Assembly: GCA_010093605.1 (NCBI GenBank)
Contig: MU004188.1
Span: 816,341 to 880,340, forward strand
Direction: 5' to 3'
Source: Lophium mytilinum
Lineage: Eukaryota > Ascomycota > Dothideomycetes > Mytilinidiales > Mytilinidiaceae
Length of the DNA: 64,000 nt
A program made the translations under genes and the position numbers. This document shows, piece after piece, positions 12,339 through 23,431 of this stretch (positions are counted from its first letter, which is position 1; every line of letters begins with the position of its first letter). Under the pieces are notes generated by a model. It searched no databases and had not been told where the DNA came from. It saw only the letters and a list, made by a program, of their open reading frames with translations.

Positions 12339-13723
12339 ACACTAGACAGAGTATGAAATCAGATGAAGTTGAAATATTATGGATTTTCTTCATCCTTTCC
12401 GTTTTCAAAAAGGTACAGTTTGTCCGCTCCGTGCGTATAAAGGTCCAGCTCAGGTTGAAAAGGTAGTGGTGTTGGTGATATGTAGTAGTGAACACTCGAC
12501 CTTTTTATAGACCCAAAATACCTACAGAAAATAGGATTAGTGTATCAAGACGATGATAAGTCAGCATGGATCAAGAGTTAAGGTATACAAGCAGGGCTGC
12601 CGTTCAATCAATCAATCACCTTGGCCTCTCGCACTCTCGGGAGGGCGCCGAGTACGATAAAGCTGCGGCTAGGTCTCAGTTCAATCCTTCCACTTATATC
12701 CAAATCCAGTCCCAGCATGGAAGCCAGGTATACATCGTGAGGAAGCATCAGTACCCGAAATCTACTGTGCTTAGGCCAGAAGAGACACTTGGTTTAGGAC
12801 GACTGCATGCACGAAATATTGGGTCCACTCATACGGGAGACAAGATAGCTTGACTACAGCAAGCTCTCGTACGTAGGGATAGAGAAGAGTAAACGTGGAG
12901 CAGCAAAACGTGAGACATTGGGGCTTTGGAGGCCAGACAGCGGGAACTGTAAAAGGACTATGCTAATGACGAAACCACGAAAGTGACTGAGCCTTCTGAG
13001 CCTGAGAAACGAGAGAAGGAAAGGAAGACTGCATACCTCTAGCGATCGTGCATGAGCAGTGGAGTTGGAGTGGAGCAAAGTGGAGACGAAATAGTGAGGA
13101 ATTCTCCGATTACGCTTCAACAACACACCATGCAGCGTGATCCCACATATCACAGCCGTCGCTTTACTCAACAAGTCGGACAAGGGGATTAGAACAAGTA
13201 TAGATAGGAACTCGCTTCACTTGGTAGGGCTGACCCAAGTTCAGCATTGTGGGGTCGGGGAAAGACGCAACTTCTGGCGTGTCGTACGGACCCTCCGGTC
13301 AGCCTCGAGATTCTTTGAAGCTCGGTGCTTACTGTCCGAGAGGCCTCTGTCCAAGAAATAATGGCTCATGCTTCGGCGTCAGGCCCCCTCGACAGTCCTG
13401 GGGGAAGGGGTGGCAGTCCCTAATTGATAGTACTTTCCGATGCTACCGTGTTAGCCAAGACATCCCAACAGTCATGGGTTGGCGACGGAGCGGAGAATAT
13501 CGAGCGATGGGCGCTCCAAGATATCGGCAGATCATCGAAGCGACCACTATCGGATCTAGATGGCAGGTGCCGGCACTAGGCAGTACATAGTCCTGAGATC
13601 TAGCGGAACCCGTGGTGAGCGGAGCATCGGGTGGAGACGGGGTACCGGGCTGGATGCCAAGCACGATAGATGAAGCCTGGGGTGGAGACGACCAAGAGAC
13701 GGGTGAGTTGGCACGCGGCTGTG
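12339..13723. other. Intergenic, 1.4 kb, no gene seen
   Basis: Several short frames on both strands show no conserved motif or consistent splice structure. The right end abuts the transposon at 13728. Confidence 0.45.
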
Positions 13724-13727
13724 TCGG

Positions 13728-13781
13728 CCTCTACCGCGGAGTAATAACCTCCGTTTTTAAGGCACGGGCCCCAACACCAAA
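13728..13781 (+). repeat. Left terminal inverted repeat of the transposon
   Basis: 54 bp identical to the reverse complement of the right end. After one small difference (T versus AA) the match resumes for AGCCCCTGA. Confidence 0.85.
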
Positions 13782-13869
13782 TAGCCCCTGATTCTCACGA
13801 ATCAAGATCATAACAATGCACACAACAACATCAATTCTCACCCAAATCAATCCATTTTGATGCTAAATC

Positions 13870-15120
13870 ATGCCTCAAGTTCTAAAGCCCACATCTACGC
13901 GAAAATCTCAAGCGCGCCACTTTACGCCGCCGTCTGATCTTGTCTACAGCGATAGAAACAAGGAGAACTATACAATTCCAAAGACACTACAGCGCTGTAG
14001 TGTTTTCTGGGGCAAGCTCTTTAGACAATACTGGGGTAGAACCGCTACAGCTAATATTATTTAGCATGTTACTGGTGTTTCCAAGGACTCTTAGAAGACA
14101 ATTCTAGACTTAAATGAGATTAGATCACATCACAACTAAGGGGAGGAGAAGAGAGGTCGCAAAAGAGCTCTTTCTCCCACCGACACTAAGAGAATTGGCA
14201 GCCTCATTCGAGATCATGATATACCTAAGAGAATCAAGTCATCACCGTGGCAGGATCTAGCCCGGCATGCCGGCTGTGAGCCTGGAGAAACCTGGCATTT
14301 TAAGCCCCTAGAATACCGAGAGGTGGAGCCCCAATCAATACAAAAAGCTGTTGGAAAAGATGAAGATATTAGCAACTATATTATAGAGGAAGAGAAGCTT
14401 CTTCCACCTTATATTGCTAAGGCAAGAAAGGATTAGATTAGGGTAAATTTGGAGGAAAGGCCCAAGTTAATTAATTGGTTTAATACCGCCCATTATAATA
14501 AATTCTACTTTAGTCTTGGGCCAGAAGAAACCCACAGAATCAAGAGACCAAAAGGGAAGGCCTGGCGCTATAAACTAGACTTTATTTACCGGAAGAAGGT
14601 TACCAAGAAGGATGAGAAGGTAAAAGTAAGAGGAGATAACCCAGAAGGGCCATTCAAAACCTTCTTAGTATTTGTGATTGTTGGCTACAACTACCGTAGG
14701 TATATTAAGTATAATGCTGGCAATTTAAATGGCAAGATGTCTTTAAAGTATTTCACAGAACAGATTCTCTCGGTGTTAAAGGAGGATCCTAAATAGGTGA
14801 AGCAGAATCTTACTTTAATTTAGGATGGTGATTCTGGGCACAAGGCAATTGCTACCATGGCCTGGGTACACAAGAATGACTTTAAGATCCTTACGCTGCC
14901 GCCCTATTTACCAGACTTCTCAATCATAGAGACTTGGGCTGCTCCTATAAAGAAGAAGTTCCATAGAAGGAGAATTAAGAGGTAGAATGAGGCATTAGCA
15001 CGGTTTAAACAGGTGTTTGAGAATGAGATTAATTAAGCTGGCATTTAGAATTGCTTCAGGTATTACACTAAGCGGCTGCACGATTGTATGAGAGCAGATG
15101 GGCAAATGACACAGTATTGA
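13870..15120 (+). pseudogene. Tc1/mariner DDE transposase, RIP-inactivated
   Basis: A single reading frame of 417 codons runs from an ATG to a terminal TGA without any frame change, but it carries about nine internal stops. All of these are TAG or TAA (for example just before DGDSGH), the outcome expected when C-to-T changes hit CAG and CAA codons. Domains in order: a basic N-terminal DNA-binding region, a linker, then the DDE core. The second catalytic Asp is seen in DGDSGH and the final acidic residue in IIETW. The first catalytic Asp is not evident in YFSLGPEET. Confidence 0.75.
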
Positions 15121-15152
15121 ATTGATGAAGTTGTGGTGATTTCAGGGGCTTT

Positions 15153-15206
15153 TTTGGTGTTGGGGCCCGTGCCTTAAAAACGGAGGTTATTACTCCGCGG
15201 TAGAGG
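15153..15206 (-). repeat. Right terminal inverted repeat of the transposon
   Basis: Exact inverted copy of 13728-13781, ending ...CCGCGGTAGAGG and followed by TCGG. Confidence 0.85.
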
Positions 15207-15210
15207 TCGG

Positions 15211-15901
15211 CCCAAGGGCGGGATATGTCTTTGACAACTGCGCTGGTCAGAGCGCCCGTGTCACTGTTAAGGCTCACCGTAAGAGGAGCCGGGTTGCTGG
15301 GCCGATGAGAAAACGGCTGGGGGATGAGTGGTGAGGGCAGGGCGGCATGGTGTTGAAGCCGGGTGGCCTAAAAATACACAGACACGCTGCAAGCTTCCCT
15401 GCTCGCCATGCACGAGCTGATTCGCCGGGACCTTTGATAGCTCGTATCGGCCGGGATCGTCTCTCTCACTCAATACGGGCCTGCAGCTCCACCGCATCAA
15501 CCCCGCCGGCACATCCACCAGCCAGCTTGCTTGTCTTGAAGAGCTGTAGCGGTGCAAACAGGCTGCTGCAACGCCGTCATCACGTAGCTTCTTCTGCTCT
15601 GAGCATGCCGCGCCGTTGTCTCCTCCTATCCCGTGTCGGCGGCTGGTCGAGCAAGACCACCTCGCTCCAGACTACCGAGTGCGTGCTATTTGCCCGGGCC
15701 TGAAGCCTGATAACAACCCTGCGGCTTCTGCGTCCGGGATGAGGGGATTTGACCAAGGCCGTGGGAGCCCTAGCTACGAGCTGTCGGTACGAGCAAGCAG
15801 ATCCAGGTTCGTGTTGCACAGGTTCATAAGCTCCTCTTCCCCGTCGTCAATTGCAACCCCAAGCAGTCAACTTTCGTTCGAGACCTCTCGTTTAGTTCAA
15901 T
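15211..15901. other. Spacer between transposon and secreted-protein gene
   Basis: About 690 bp, expected to contain the promoter of the gene at 15902. Overlapping frames on both strands have no family signature. Confidence 0.4.
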
Positions 15902-17292
15902 ATGCCTTCCATTCGCTGTTATGTTTTCTCTGCTTTGGCAGCTATTGTGTCTTTAGCATCGGCTGGTCAGACCTGCGACGCATTTGGCATTGACTACGTG
16001 GACGGAGGTTCCTACTTTATCAACACTCTCTCACAAGACGATTTCACCTTCGTCACTGAGTTCGAAGGATGCAACGATGATATTGCCAATACTATGCTCG
16101 TTCCCCCGGACGATGCGCCGGACAACGATGAGATTATCTGCAGTGATATCGACACTACCGACGTCGACGATACCCCGGAGATGGCAACATGTCCAATCAA
16201 GAAATCTGAAATGGTTTCAGGAGGCTGGATTATCCTCGTTATGGGCAACAATAACGGTGGCGACCCGTTTGCCTATGAGAGAGGTACACAAGCCTAGCAA
16301 GTCGTGGGAGGCCATCTCAGCTAACTCCATTCACAGATATCACGCTCGACTGTGGACCGCAAGTCACTGCTACCGTCACTCCTACGGTTACGTATAATAT
16401 CACGGTCACGCCGACTTCTACATCCACAATTTGGTCTACTGTGACAAACACGACGACCTTCGGACCCACGGCAACCTTCACGGTTCCGTCTAAAACTGCT
16501 CATTACACGAAGACAGTTACCCCTGCACCTGTCTATACCACACAGACCTGGACTGTCACCAGGCACCGGCTTACTTGGACAAAGACGCAAACAATCAAGA
16601 CAACCACTGCTACCGCTAGCTGCACGGTACCACCTAGGCCACAATGGCCCGACAAGACTTGCACATACTCACCCACCAAGCTCCATCCAAAGGCCCTAGA
16701 AACCGGGAAGCCGAACAAGAAGCAGACAAGCGGATGGCACTGGCGTGGCGCTGCACGCGCTGTCAATGTCGAGGAGGCTCGCCGCCGATTCGACGCTGCG
16801 CAGAAGAAGCGTGACATGAAGGAGCGCGCCGCTGTTCAAGTTGAGGAGCGCGCCCCAGACGCGCCGACGGTCTATGTGACTTACAGCGTTGCCGTGAATG
16901 TCACTTCGACACTCACAGCGGCTCCCACCACCACTACGGAGACCGATCTGACCACGACCGTAACGTCGACGTAAGTACTAAAAGATCCCCAATAAGATTC
17001 GGCTGAAGCTAATATATACCTGCAGCACTTTGCCTCCGGTCACAGTCTTTTCGGGCATCTACACCTCCACCATCACGCTACCCACGAAGACCAAGACCAA
17101 GAAGACGATCGCCTATACCACCCTTTATACCACCAAGACCATCCATGCTACGTAAGAGCTTCCTTGATCCGACCCTCAATGACAAGCACTAATTCTCTGT
17201 ACAGATGGACGCTCACTAAGACCGTGACTCCTACTGCTGTGGTATCATCCTGCAAAACGCGCGGCGGTCATTGGGGCCCAGGCCGCTGGTAG
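15902..17292 (+). CDS. Secreted Thr-rich cell-surface-type protein
   Basis: Exons 15902-16283, 16337-16970, 17026-17151 and 17205-17292; 409 aa. An N-terminal signal peptide (MPSIRCYVFSALAAIVSLASA) is followed by a short domain with paired cysteines (QTCDAFGIDY, EGCNDD, IICSDI, ATCPIKK) up to about residue 130. Then come long Thr/Val/Ser repeats (TVTPTVTYNITVTPTSTS type), likely O-glycosylated. A Lys/Arg-rich linker with di- and tribasic sites (ARRRFDAAQKKRDMKER) separates the first Thr-rich part from a second one. The protein ends in CKTRGGHWGPGRW with no GPI-anchor tail. This layout is common among fungal secreted proteins of unknown function. Basic sites could be cut by a Kex2-type protease (inference). 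Donors are GTACAC, GTAAGT and GTAAGA. Confidence 0.75.
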
Positions 17293-19811
17293 AGCTTCCC
17301 AGCTTTCTTCTAATACCTTTCCTGCATTTTCACGGTCATTGGGCGGGACATACGTGATTCACAAAGGCTGTTACGAATAAAGAGAGGGAAACCCCTCCTA
17401 TAATGTCTAGCAACATAATGAAGCACAAACGTAATTACGAAAGCAATTTCTCACGATATAGTCAACCTCCTCACGATCTCTTCATCATCCTCACTCTGCA
17501 TATCCTCATTCCCCACAAGTGTAACCTGCACGCCAAACTTTCTGACACTTTTGACACCTGTACCCCCGCACTGCCATCTTTCAGCCCCTCACGCACGCCT
17601 CACGCATCACATTGCATCACATCCAGCAGTGCATCGCTGTCATGCCACCAACTGCACGTTGGATGAAAATCGATAAAACCCCGCCCAATCACGGCACCCC
17701 GGGACCTCCCACCCCCTGCCGCCACCCTCGTCTCTTCCCGCCCGTGCGCGGGCTCCCCACACAGAAGTCCGGCGCCAGCAGGGCCACCCTAGCTCAGCCT
17801 TGCTCGCCACAAACACCAGGGATCTGGGAACGAGCGCCAATCGCATGGCGCCGTGGGCGGCCGTTTTGCCCCGCCTTCCGTGCGACGGTGCCGGTGGTAT
17901 ACGAGGGTTCCGTGTTTGGTGTGGCTTTAAGGAGGGGCGGATGGTAGAGTTTGTGAAGGAAGTGATCGGAGCCGAGTTGAAAGCTTGGTTTTGAGTTTGA
18001 GCGGAACTGGGATGGGGCGATCAAGCCTTGTTCTTGTTTTGCGAGACTTGTCTAATCCCGACGATCGGAGGCCCGCGCCGCTGATTTACGATACAGCGAG
18101 TTACAGAAGATCGATTTGGGAGTCGATCAATCACTCTTCAACGTTCAGCGTGAAGTCAACGCCCCAACGGCTGTCACGTATCACTGCTTACAACTGCTTC
18201 ATTCGTACGAGGCAGGGCTGCAAGACACGAGAGCCGTTGTTGTAAGGCGCCCGTAAGCGCGGCCAGCTCTTGCTCACCATTGCCAGGACCAGGGCGGCTG
18301 CACGATAATAAGCCCACCAGTTAGGTTTGCCTGCGAACCAGCAAAATCCTTGCGGGCCTGCTTCGACCCGGCGTTCTGCAAGAATGCGGCACGGAATAAC
18401 TCAAAACCTGACTCGCCCCCCTCGCCTTGCAGACCGGTCAGACGCCGATGGTGTGGCTATCCACATGGCCGGAAACGGCAAAACCTTGGGGGCGCAGTTG
18501 CTGAAGCGAGTGGAGCTGCTAGAGAGAGAGAGGGGGGAAGAGACGGGACGAGTTCCGCTCACCTAATCTTGTTCCCAGCTTCAAGAAAGTAAGAAAAAGG
18601 ACAAGATACCAGGAGACAGCATTAAGTTTACATCCAGTGCATGAAGTGTGCCCATGGTTGAGACTCAGCACCAGCACCAGGCACAAGGCACACCCGCGAG
18701 TCTACGGCGGGCAGCGGGATTCAAAGACCCTCCATCCGAGCTACTGCCAAGCTACCGCAACACATACAGCAATGACGGCATCTATCACCAGTTAGCTCGA
18801 GCCTGCCGCTCGTCGTTACATAGCGTCTGTATTCTGCATGTCGATACAAATATAGAAACGGTGCGCCACTGGCACTGTTCTCGAACGTGGCTATTAGGCT
18901 TCACGCCACTAGCTGGAAAGCTGCAGATCGGCGTTATCGTTGGACCGGTGGCTACTAGTCTCGCAGCCACGACAAGAGTGGGGCAAGCATTGCCGCAAGG
19001 CTGCTTGAAGAAGAGTGTGACGATACTGCCAAGAGCGGAGCGGATATCGAGGTGTGGAGATATGGCGGAAAGCTCCGCCTGGAACGTATGGCATGCCAAG
19101 CCTAGAAGATCGGACCCATCACGTGATGCCTAATCCTATCTTGCCTTTTTGCAGGCTTCAACTATTCTACGCTAACAAAATAAACTCTATAAACTTGTCC
19201 CCTTCCAGCATGTTTTCATGCGCCAAGCTTGAACACTTCTAACCCCGTCACGGCTATAAAAAAGCCCGCGCCAGTGCTGGGAGGTAACTTTTGGGCGTAT
19301 ATACGGTAGCATCATTGTTGCTCTGACGATGCCGCTGTCAGGCGGGGTGGATTCAATCCCACCGTGCTCTCATAACACCGGCCCAACATCTACGTACCCA
19401 TGGGTCTCGAGGAACACACTGGGCAAGCAATTCGTACTTCCTCGTATCTTCAAGACAGCCCGTCAAACGCTCATGTTCACAGCCACCTGGCCGAGTTTCG
19501 TCCACGACCGTGCGTGCATGTGCTAAATCCATCTTGTTCAAGCTGCATACTGGAGTTGTTATTTAAGTTTCGCTCTAGCTTGTTTAGGTTGTATGGTTCA
19601 AATACTTTGTATAGTTGAAGTATGAGATATCAATCGCACATAATGAATGCAGAATGAAATGTAACCATCGATGTGTGCACATTTCGGATATACGTTTGAC
19701 GAAGTAGATTTAAAGCTATTATACATATTGCCTAATTTTGAAAGGATATTGGATCATAAGATAACTCATTGCTCGTCATACCACCGGTCGAATACAAACT
19801 GATCCGCGAAT
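17293..19811. other. Intergenic, 2.5 kb, no supported gene
   Basis: Several frames of 60-160 codons occur, without recognisable motifs or a coherent exon structure. A TATAAAAAA lies at about 19255, with no good coding start downstream. A T-arm-like segment near 19340 was considered as a tRNA and rejected. Confidence 0.45.
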
Positions 19812-20832
19812 TTACTTCATGAAACCAGCCTTTCCATCTCCGTTCGCATCAACCTTGGGGTTCAGCTTGTCCATCAGGCTCGGCTTCGCACCAGTGGTGT
19901 TGCCAGTTGTGCCAGTAGAGCGGCTCTCGTTGCGCGAACCGTAAGTATCATCGTTGCGGGAACCAAGAGTATTGTCATTGCGCGAGCCCAGGCCTCCTTG
20001 GGTGTTTGAGCCCACAGTCCGGCTGCCGTCCAAGTCGCTGTCCACACGAGGATCGGCCTTGTTGGCAAGACCAGAGTTGTGCTCACCAGCAGTGCCAGAC
20101 TGATGATGATGGCCATGATGCTCCCCGACGTGGCCATGGCCTTGGCCACCGCCAAGCGCGCCACCAATAGCTCGGGGTTCACCTTCGAACCCGTCGTAAC
20201 GCTCCTCACGTCCACCAAGAACGCCTCCCTGCTTCTTGAAGTCTGCCATGCTCACGGCCGGGAGTGCCGATGCACTGTGATGCTGAGCGGCGTTGTGGTG
20301 GACCTCATGGATCGGGACGGTGGTGTGAACCACAGAAGGCTGGATAGTTTCCTTCTGCACCACGGGCTGGATAGTCTCGTGGACGTGGTGATGCACATGC
20401 TCTCCCTGTACTGTGGGCTTCACGGCTTGGGTTTCCTTCGTTTGACCAACATGGCGCTGGTCTTTGAACTGAGCCGCTTCCTGCTCTAGCCTTGCAGTGA
20501 CATCACGCTGATTTCCATGCTCAAACTGGCGGTGCTCAACGTTGCCGAGCTGATGGCTGTGCTGCTCAGGGAGAACTTCTCGGTCGTGCACAGGCTGCAC
20601 AGAGTGGTGGTAATGATCCTAGAAAACATTAGATTGAACGTCTACGCTGGGTGGACTGGTGTCAAAGACATACCTGGTGGACCTCTTTGTCGACGGCAGT
20701 AGTCACGTTCTCATGGCGGTGCGAGTTGACTGTCTCGTGGGTGACGGCGGGAGCTACACGCTCATGCACAGTGGTATCGTGCTTTCCGGCCTTGGACATA
20801 AAGTCGGAAACGGCGGCCTTAGCTTTATCCAT
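19812..20832 (-). CDS. His-rich putative allergen-like stress protein
   Basis: Exons 20832-20674 and 20618-19812; 321 aa. It resembles fungal proteins annotated as putative allergens: hydrophilic, disordered, His/Gln/Glu-rich. No enzymatic motif is present. The start MDKAKAAVSDFMSKAGKH is typical of the family. Residues 22-73 hold the block VHERVAPAVTHETV...VQPVHDREVLPEQH. A second, looser version (VHETIQPVVQKETIQPSVVH) follows at about 145-165. The C-terminus contains short Gly-Ser-Arg-Asn repeats (GSRNDNTLGSRNDDTYGSRN) and the conserved tail PSLMDKLNPKVDANGDGKAGF. Donor GTATGT, acceptor CTAG. It is divergently paired with the gene at 22153, which shares the first block. The cellular role is unknown; similar hydrophilic proteins are often linked to stress or conidia (family knowledge, not seen here). 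Confidence 0.8.
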
Positions 20833-22152
20833 TTTTGATATTGGTGAAGTTTGGGAGTGTTAAGATCTGGTTTGTTTGTGTAGGGAATTCAAGTGATGCT
20901 GTGGAAGCAGTAAGGGAGTGCTTGCATACAGCTTTTAAGCAGAAAGGAAACATAGAATTGTAGTATGCTAATCGACGTCATGCCTACCGGCCGGCTAACA
21001 AGAAGCGGATACCTCCAGCATCATACGACATAGGCAGCGCCATAATCGAGCGCCACGGCACAACCAGTGGTAGGTGTGGCGATGAATGGATAGAAGTCCC
21101 CATGGTGGGGGTAAAAGCTACGTCAAGCGGACGGCTTAGACCGATCGCGCGGTTTCTCCGCGGTACCAGGAGGGGGGCGATTGGATGAGGGTATTCTACG
21201 GTATATGGTCAAGCTTTTTGGGCCGCATTAGGTTCTTGAATTATTTGCTTTGAGCTGTGACGCGCATGACTACAGGCTCTGGGCCGGTCTAACGAGTCCA
21301 AGTATTTGCCAAGCCGTGGCAGTGAACGCGGGCCCAATGCGGGGCAGCGGGAACTATGATCATAGACCAGGAGAAAGAGGCAAATGAGTTCTGATGTGGG
21401 CGAGGAGGCGTGTTGTCGACGCGAATCTGTGGACTGCAAACGTGCAACGTCGTCATCCATTTCCACACGTGATCGGCTGCCTGCTATTGGACGAGGCATT
21501 GTCTCTCTGACCTCGACAACCTCTTCCCCTACTTTACCATCATGTCAACAGCAGACATAATCAATGGGGAATCACATCACGTATCGTTCACTAGAATGCC
21601 AAAATCAAGTTTTCAACCCTCAAATCCCAGCATGCGGCACCGCTTCAGCGGCGGCTTCTCCGTGCATCGTACCATACCAGGCCGCCGTCATCTGGCCCAC
21701 ATCAGATCGGGGTGACAACACGTTCAGCTAGTCTAGACTCTTGAGTCTGTATCCAGTCTAGACCATCCCTAGTGTCTTCAGCCAAACTCCAGGTGGCTTG
21801 ATATCAGATGCGCCCAGAGTACCAGACTGACTCTATTTCGACGTCACAATGCTTAATGGGCGTGAAAACTAAACGCCATCTGGCCTTCGCTTGTTAGCAC
21901 TGACAGCGGGCGCAGCGGGTGATGTGACCGCCTGTGCTCGTTAGCATCGAAGATCGACCCTGAACCTGAAAGCTGCCTGGACGGTTGGGTCGACTTGTTT
22001 TCTGGAAATCGATTTACGGCAGCAATAGACGTGACAACTCTCTTGTGCACCTATCACAGTGTTACCCCCTCCATTCTGCAATTTCACGATTTCCCCCTCC
22101 TATTGTTCTATCTCATTGTGGCTTTGTCATTCTGTCGCATTCTACATTCCAC
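20833..22152. other. Divergent promoter region between the two His-rich genes
   Basis: 1.3 kb between two head-to-head starts. An open frame enters from 21985 into the plus-strand gene, so an upstream in-frame start is possible but less likely. The CTAGACT repeats near 21730 (GTCTAGACTCTTGAGTCTGTATCCAGTCTAGAC) form a small palindrome. No known site was identified. Confidence 0.4.
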
Positions 22153-23431
22153 ATGGATATCAAGAAGATCAAAACTCTGCTTCGAAGAAAACTAAAGAGT
22201 GACCGGCGCCAGTCATCGTCAGCATCCGATTCTTCCTTTTCGACTGCGAATACGTCGCCTCGTCCATCGACCACCGTTGATTCGCATCAAGCTACGTCTC
22301 CTCGACAGCCTCTTCCCGAGCCGGCTCCTGGGCGTACTACAGAGCTCAATGGATCTCAGATTCCGCAAGATGGCGCGTTTGAGCATACTCACCAGGCTCA
22401 AGATAGCTCGATAAGAAGAGTGTCTACCTCATCCTTCTCGAGTGGCAATGAGAGCCCATCTCGGACGAGACATCGAAAGGACCCCACCGCCGGTCATGGG
22501 AATATCAAACCCCTTCCACGGCTTCCTGTCGAGGAGGGCCTTGCAAGCGATCTCGGGCACATGTCACTCGGCGATGACGACCGCCAAATGATAAGCCCGA
22601 GCTCGCGTGGACACAGTGAAGACGTCGCAGAGCCATCGCGAAACCACCGGTCATCAATCGGGGGCCTGAGCAGTTCACCAACGTCGCAAGGCCTGAGTCG
22701 CGACTCGGCGTCTTTGCGAAGAAAGCCTGTGGGGTCAGGGTTCGGGTCAGTGGGATCGCAAGCGGCATTGGATGGAGCAACGGAGAAAGGGCATCTGGCC
22801 GCTCACGCCGAACCACCATCGCTAGAAGGTGTTGTCGATCTTACTAACACCGTAGATACAGACGTACATGAACATTGGGCGCCAGGTATGCCAAACCGAT
22901 GACCCTTAGTGTAACTAGTGCTAACCTTTTGTTCTAGCTGTCACGCACGAGACCGTCCTTCCCCAACTCCACCACATTCGCGAGGAGCAGATACACCGAG
23001 AAATCCATAACCACACTTACTTGCATCGAATTCAGCCCGTCCTGGAGTTTGAGGTCCTTCCTGCCCGGCACTTCGTTCCAAATGCTAGCGGCCAAAAGTT
23101 AGTTGAAGTATCGGAAGACCAAATTCCAGAATGCACTGGCGAGAACCAGCGATGGTTCATTGCGGAGAAGCGTTCCACTGTCACCCATAATGGCCGGCCA
23201 CCTAATGGAACTCAACCACTCACGGGTCTCGAACTGGACGGCCATGATCGGAAGAAATACATGACACCCGAAGGGTTTGAACGCACTGAGACTACGTGGG
23301 TGCACCGGCCAGTTCTTGAGGATACGACGAAGCTGCAAGGTCCGACATTTCCCGTGCATTTTGGAGAATGCGGTGAAGAATGCGCTACTCGTAAGCACGG
23401 TGAGAAGAAACATAATCGCACTGAACGGTAA
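22153..23431 (+). CDS. Fungal protein with APAVTHETV/His-rich motif
   Basis: Exons 22153-22885 and 22938-23431; 408 aa. The first 235 residues are basic, then Ser/Pro/Arg-rich and disordered (MDIKKIKTLLRRKLKSDRRQ). From about residue 238 there is a conserved His-rich block, VHEHWAPAVTHETV...IHNHTYLHRIQPV...EVLPARHF, split by the intron within the APA of this motif. It is followed by a C-terminal part with ECTGENQRWFIAEK and EGFERTETTWVHRP. The block aligns without gaps to residues 22-73 of the neighbouring allergen-like protein. Nothing suggests catalysis or membrane insertion. The ATG at 22153 was chosen because it begins the basic conserved-looking N-terminus; an in-frame ATG at 21985 would add 56 residues. 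Confidence 0.75.

Larger units (their letters stand above)
13728..15206 (+). mobile_element. Tc1/mariner-like DNA transposon, degenerate
   Basis: About 1.48 kb bounded by inverted repeats. The first 54 bp of the left end, beginning CCTCTACCGCGGAGTAATAA, are the exact complement of the right end, and similarity runs on for about 10 more bases. The element is flanked by TCGG on both sides (13724-13727, 15207-15210). If the repeat is taken to begin at CCGCGG instead, the flanks are TA, the usual Tc1/mariner target. The interior holds one transposase frame (13870-15120) with many stops. Tc1-family marks include SLGPEETHRIKRPKGKAW, NAGNLNGKM, DGDSGHKAIA and LPDFSIIETW. The interior is more A+T-rich than the flanks. 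The ends look whole, so movement in trans by a relative is conceivable; on its own the element is dead. Confidence 0.8.

Noticed and set aside
19295-19375. tRNA-like segment (T-arm-like GGTGGATTCAATCCCACC with a CTGAC/GTCAG stem before it)
   Set aside because: The T-loop is one base too long, the anticodon-like loop has nine bases, no matching acceptor stem was found, and the A-box is poor.
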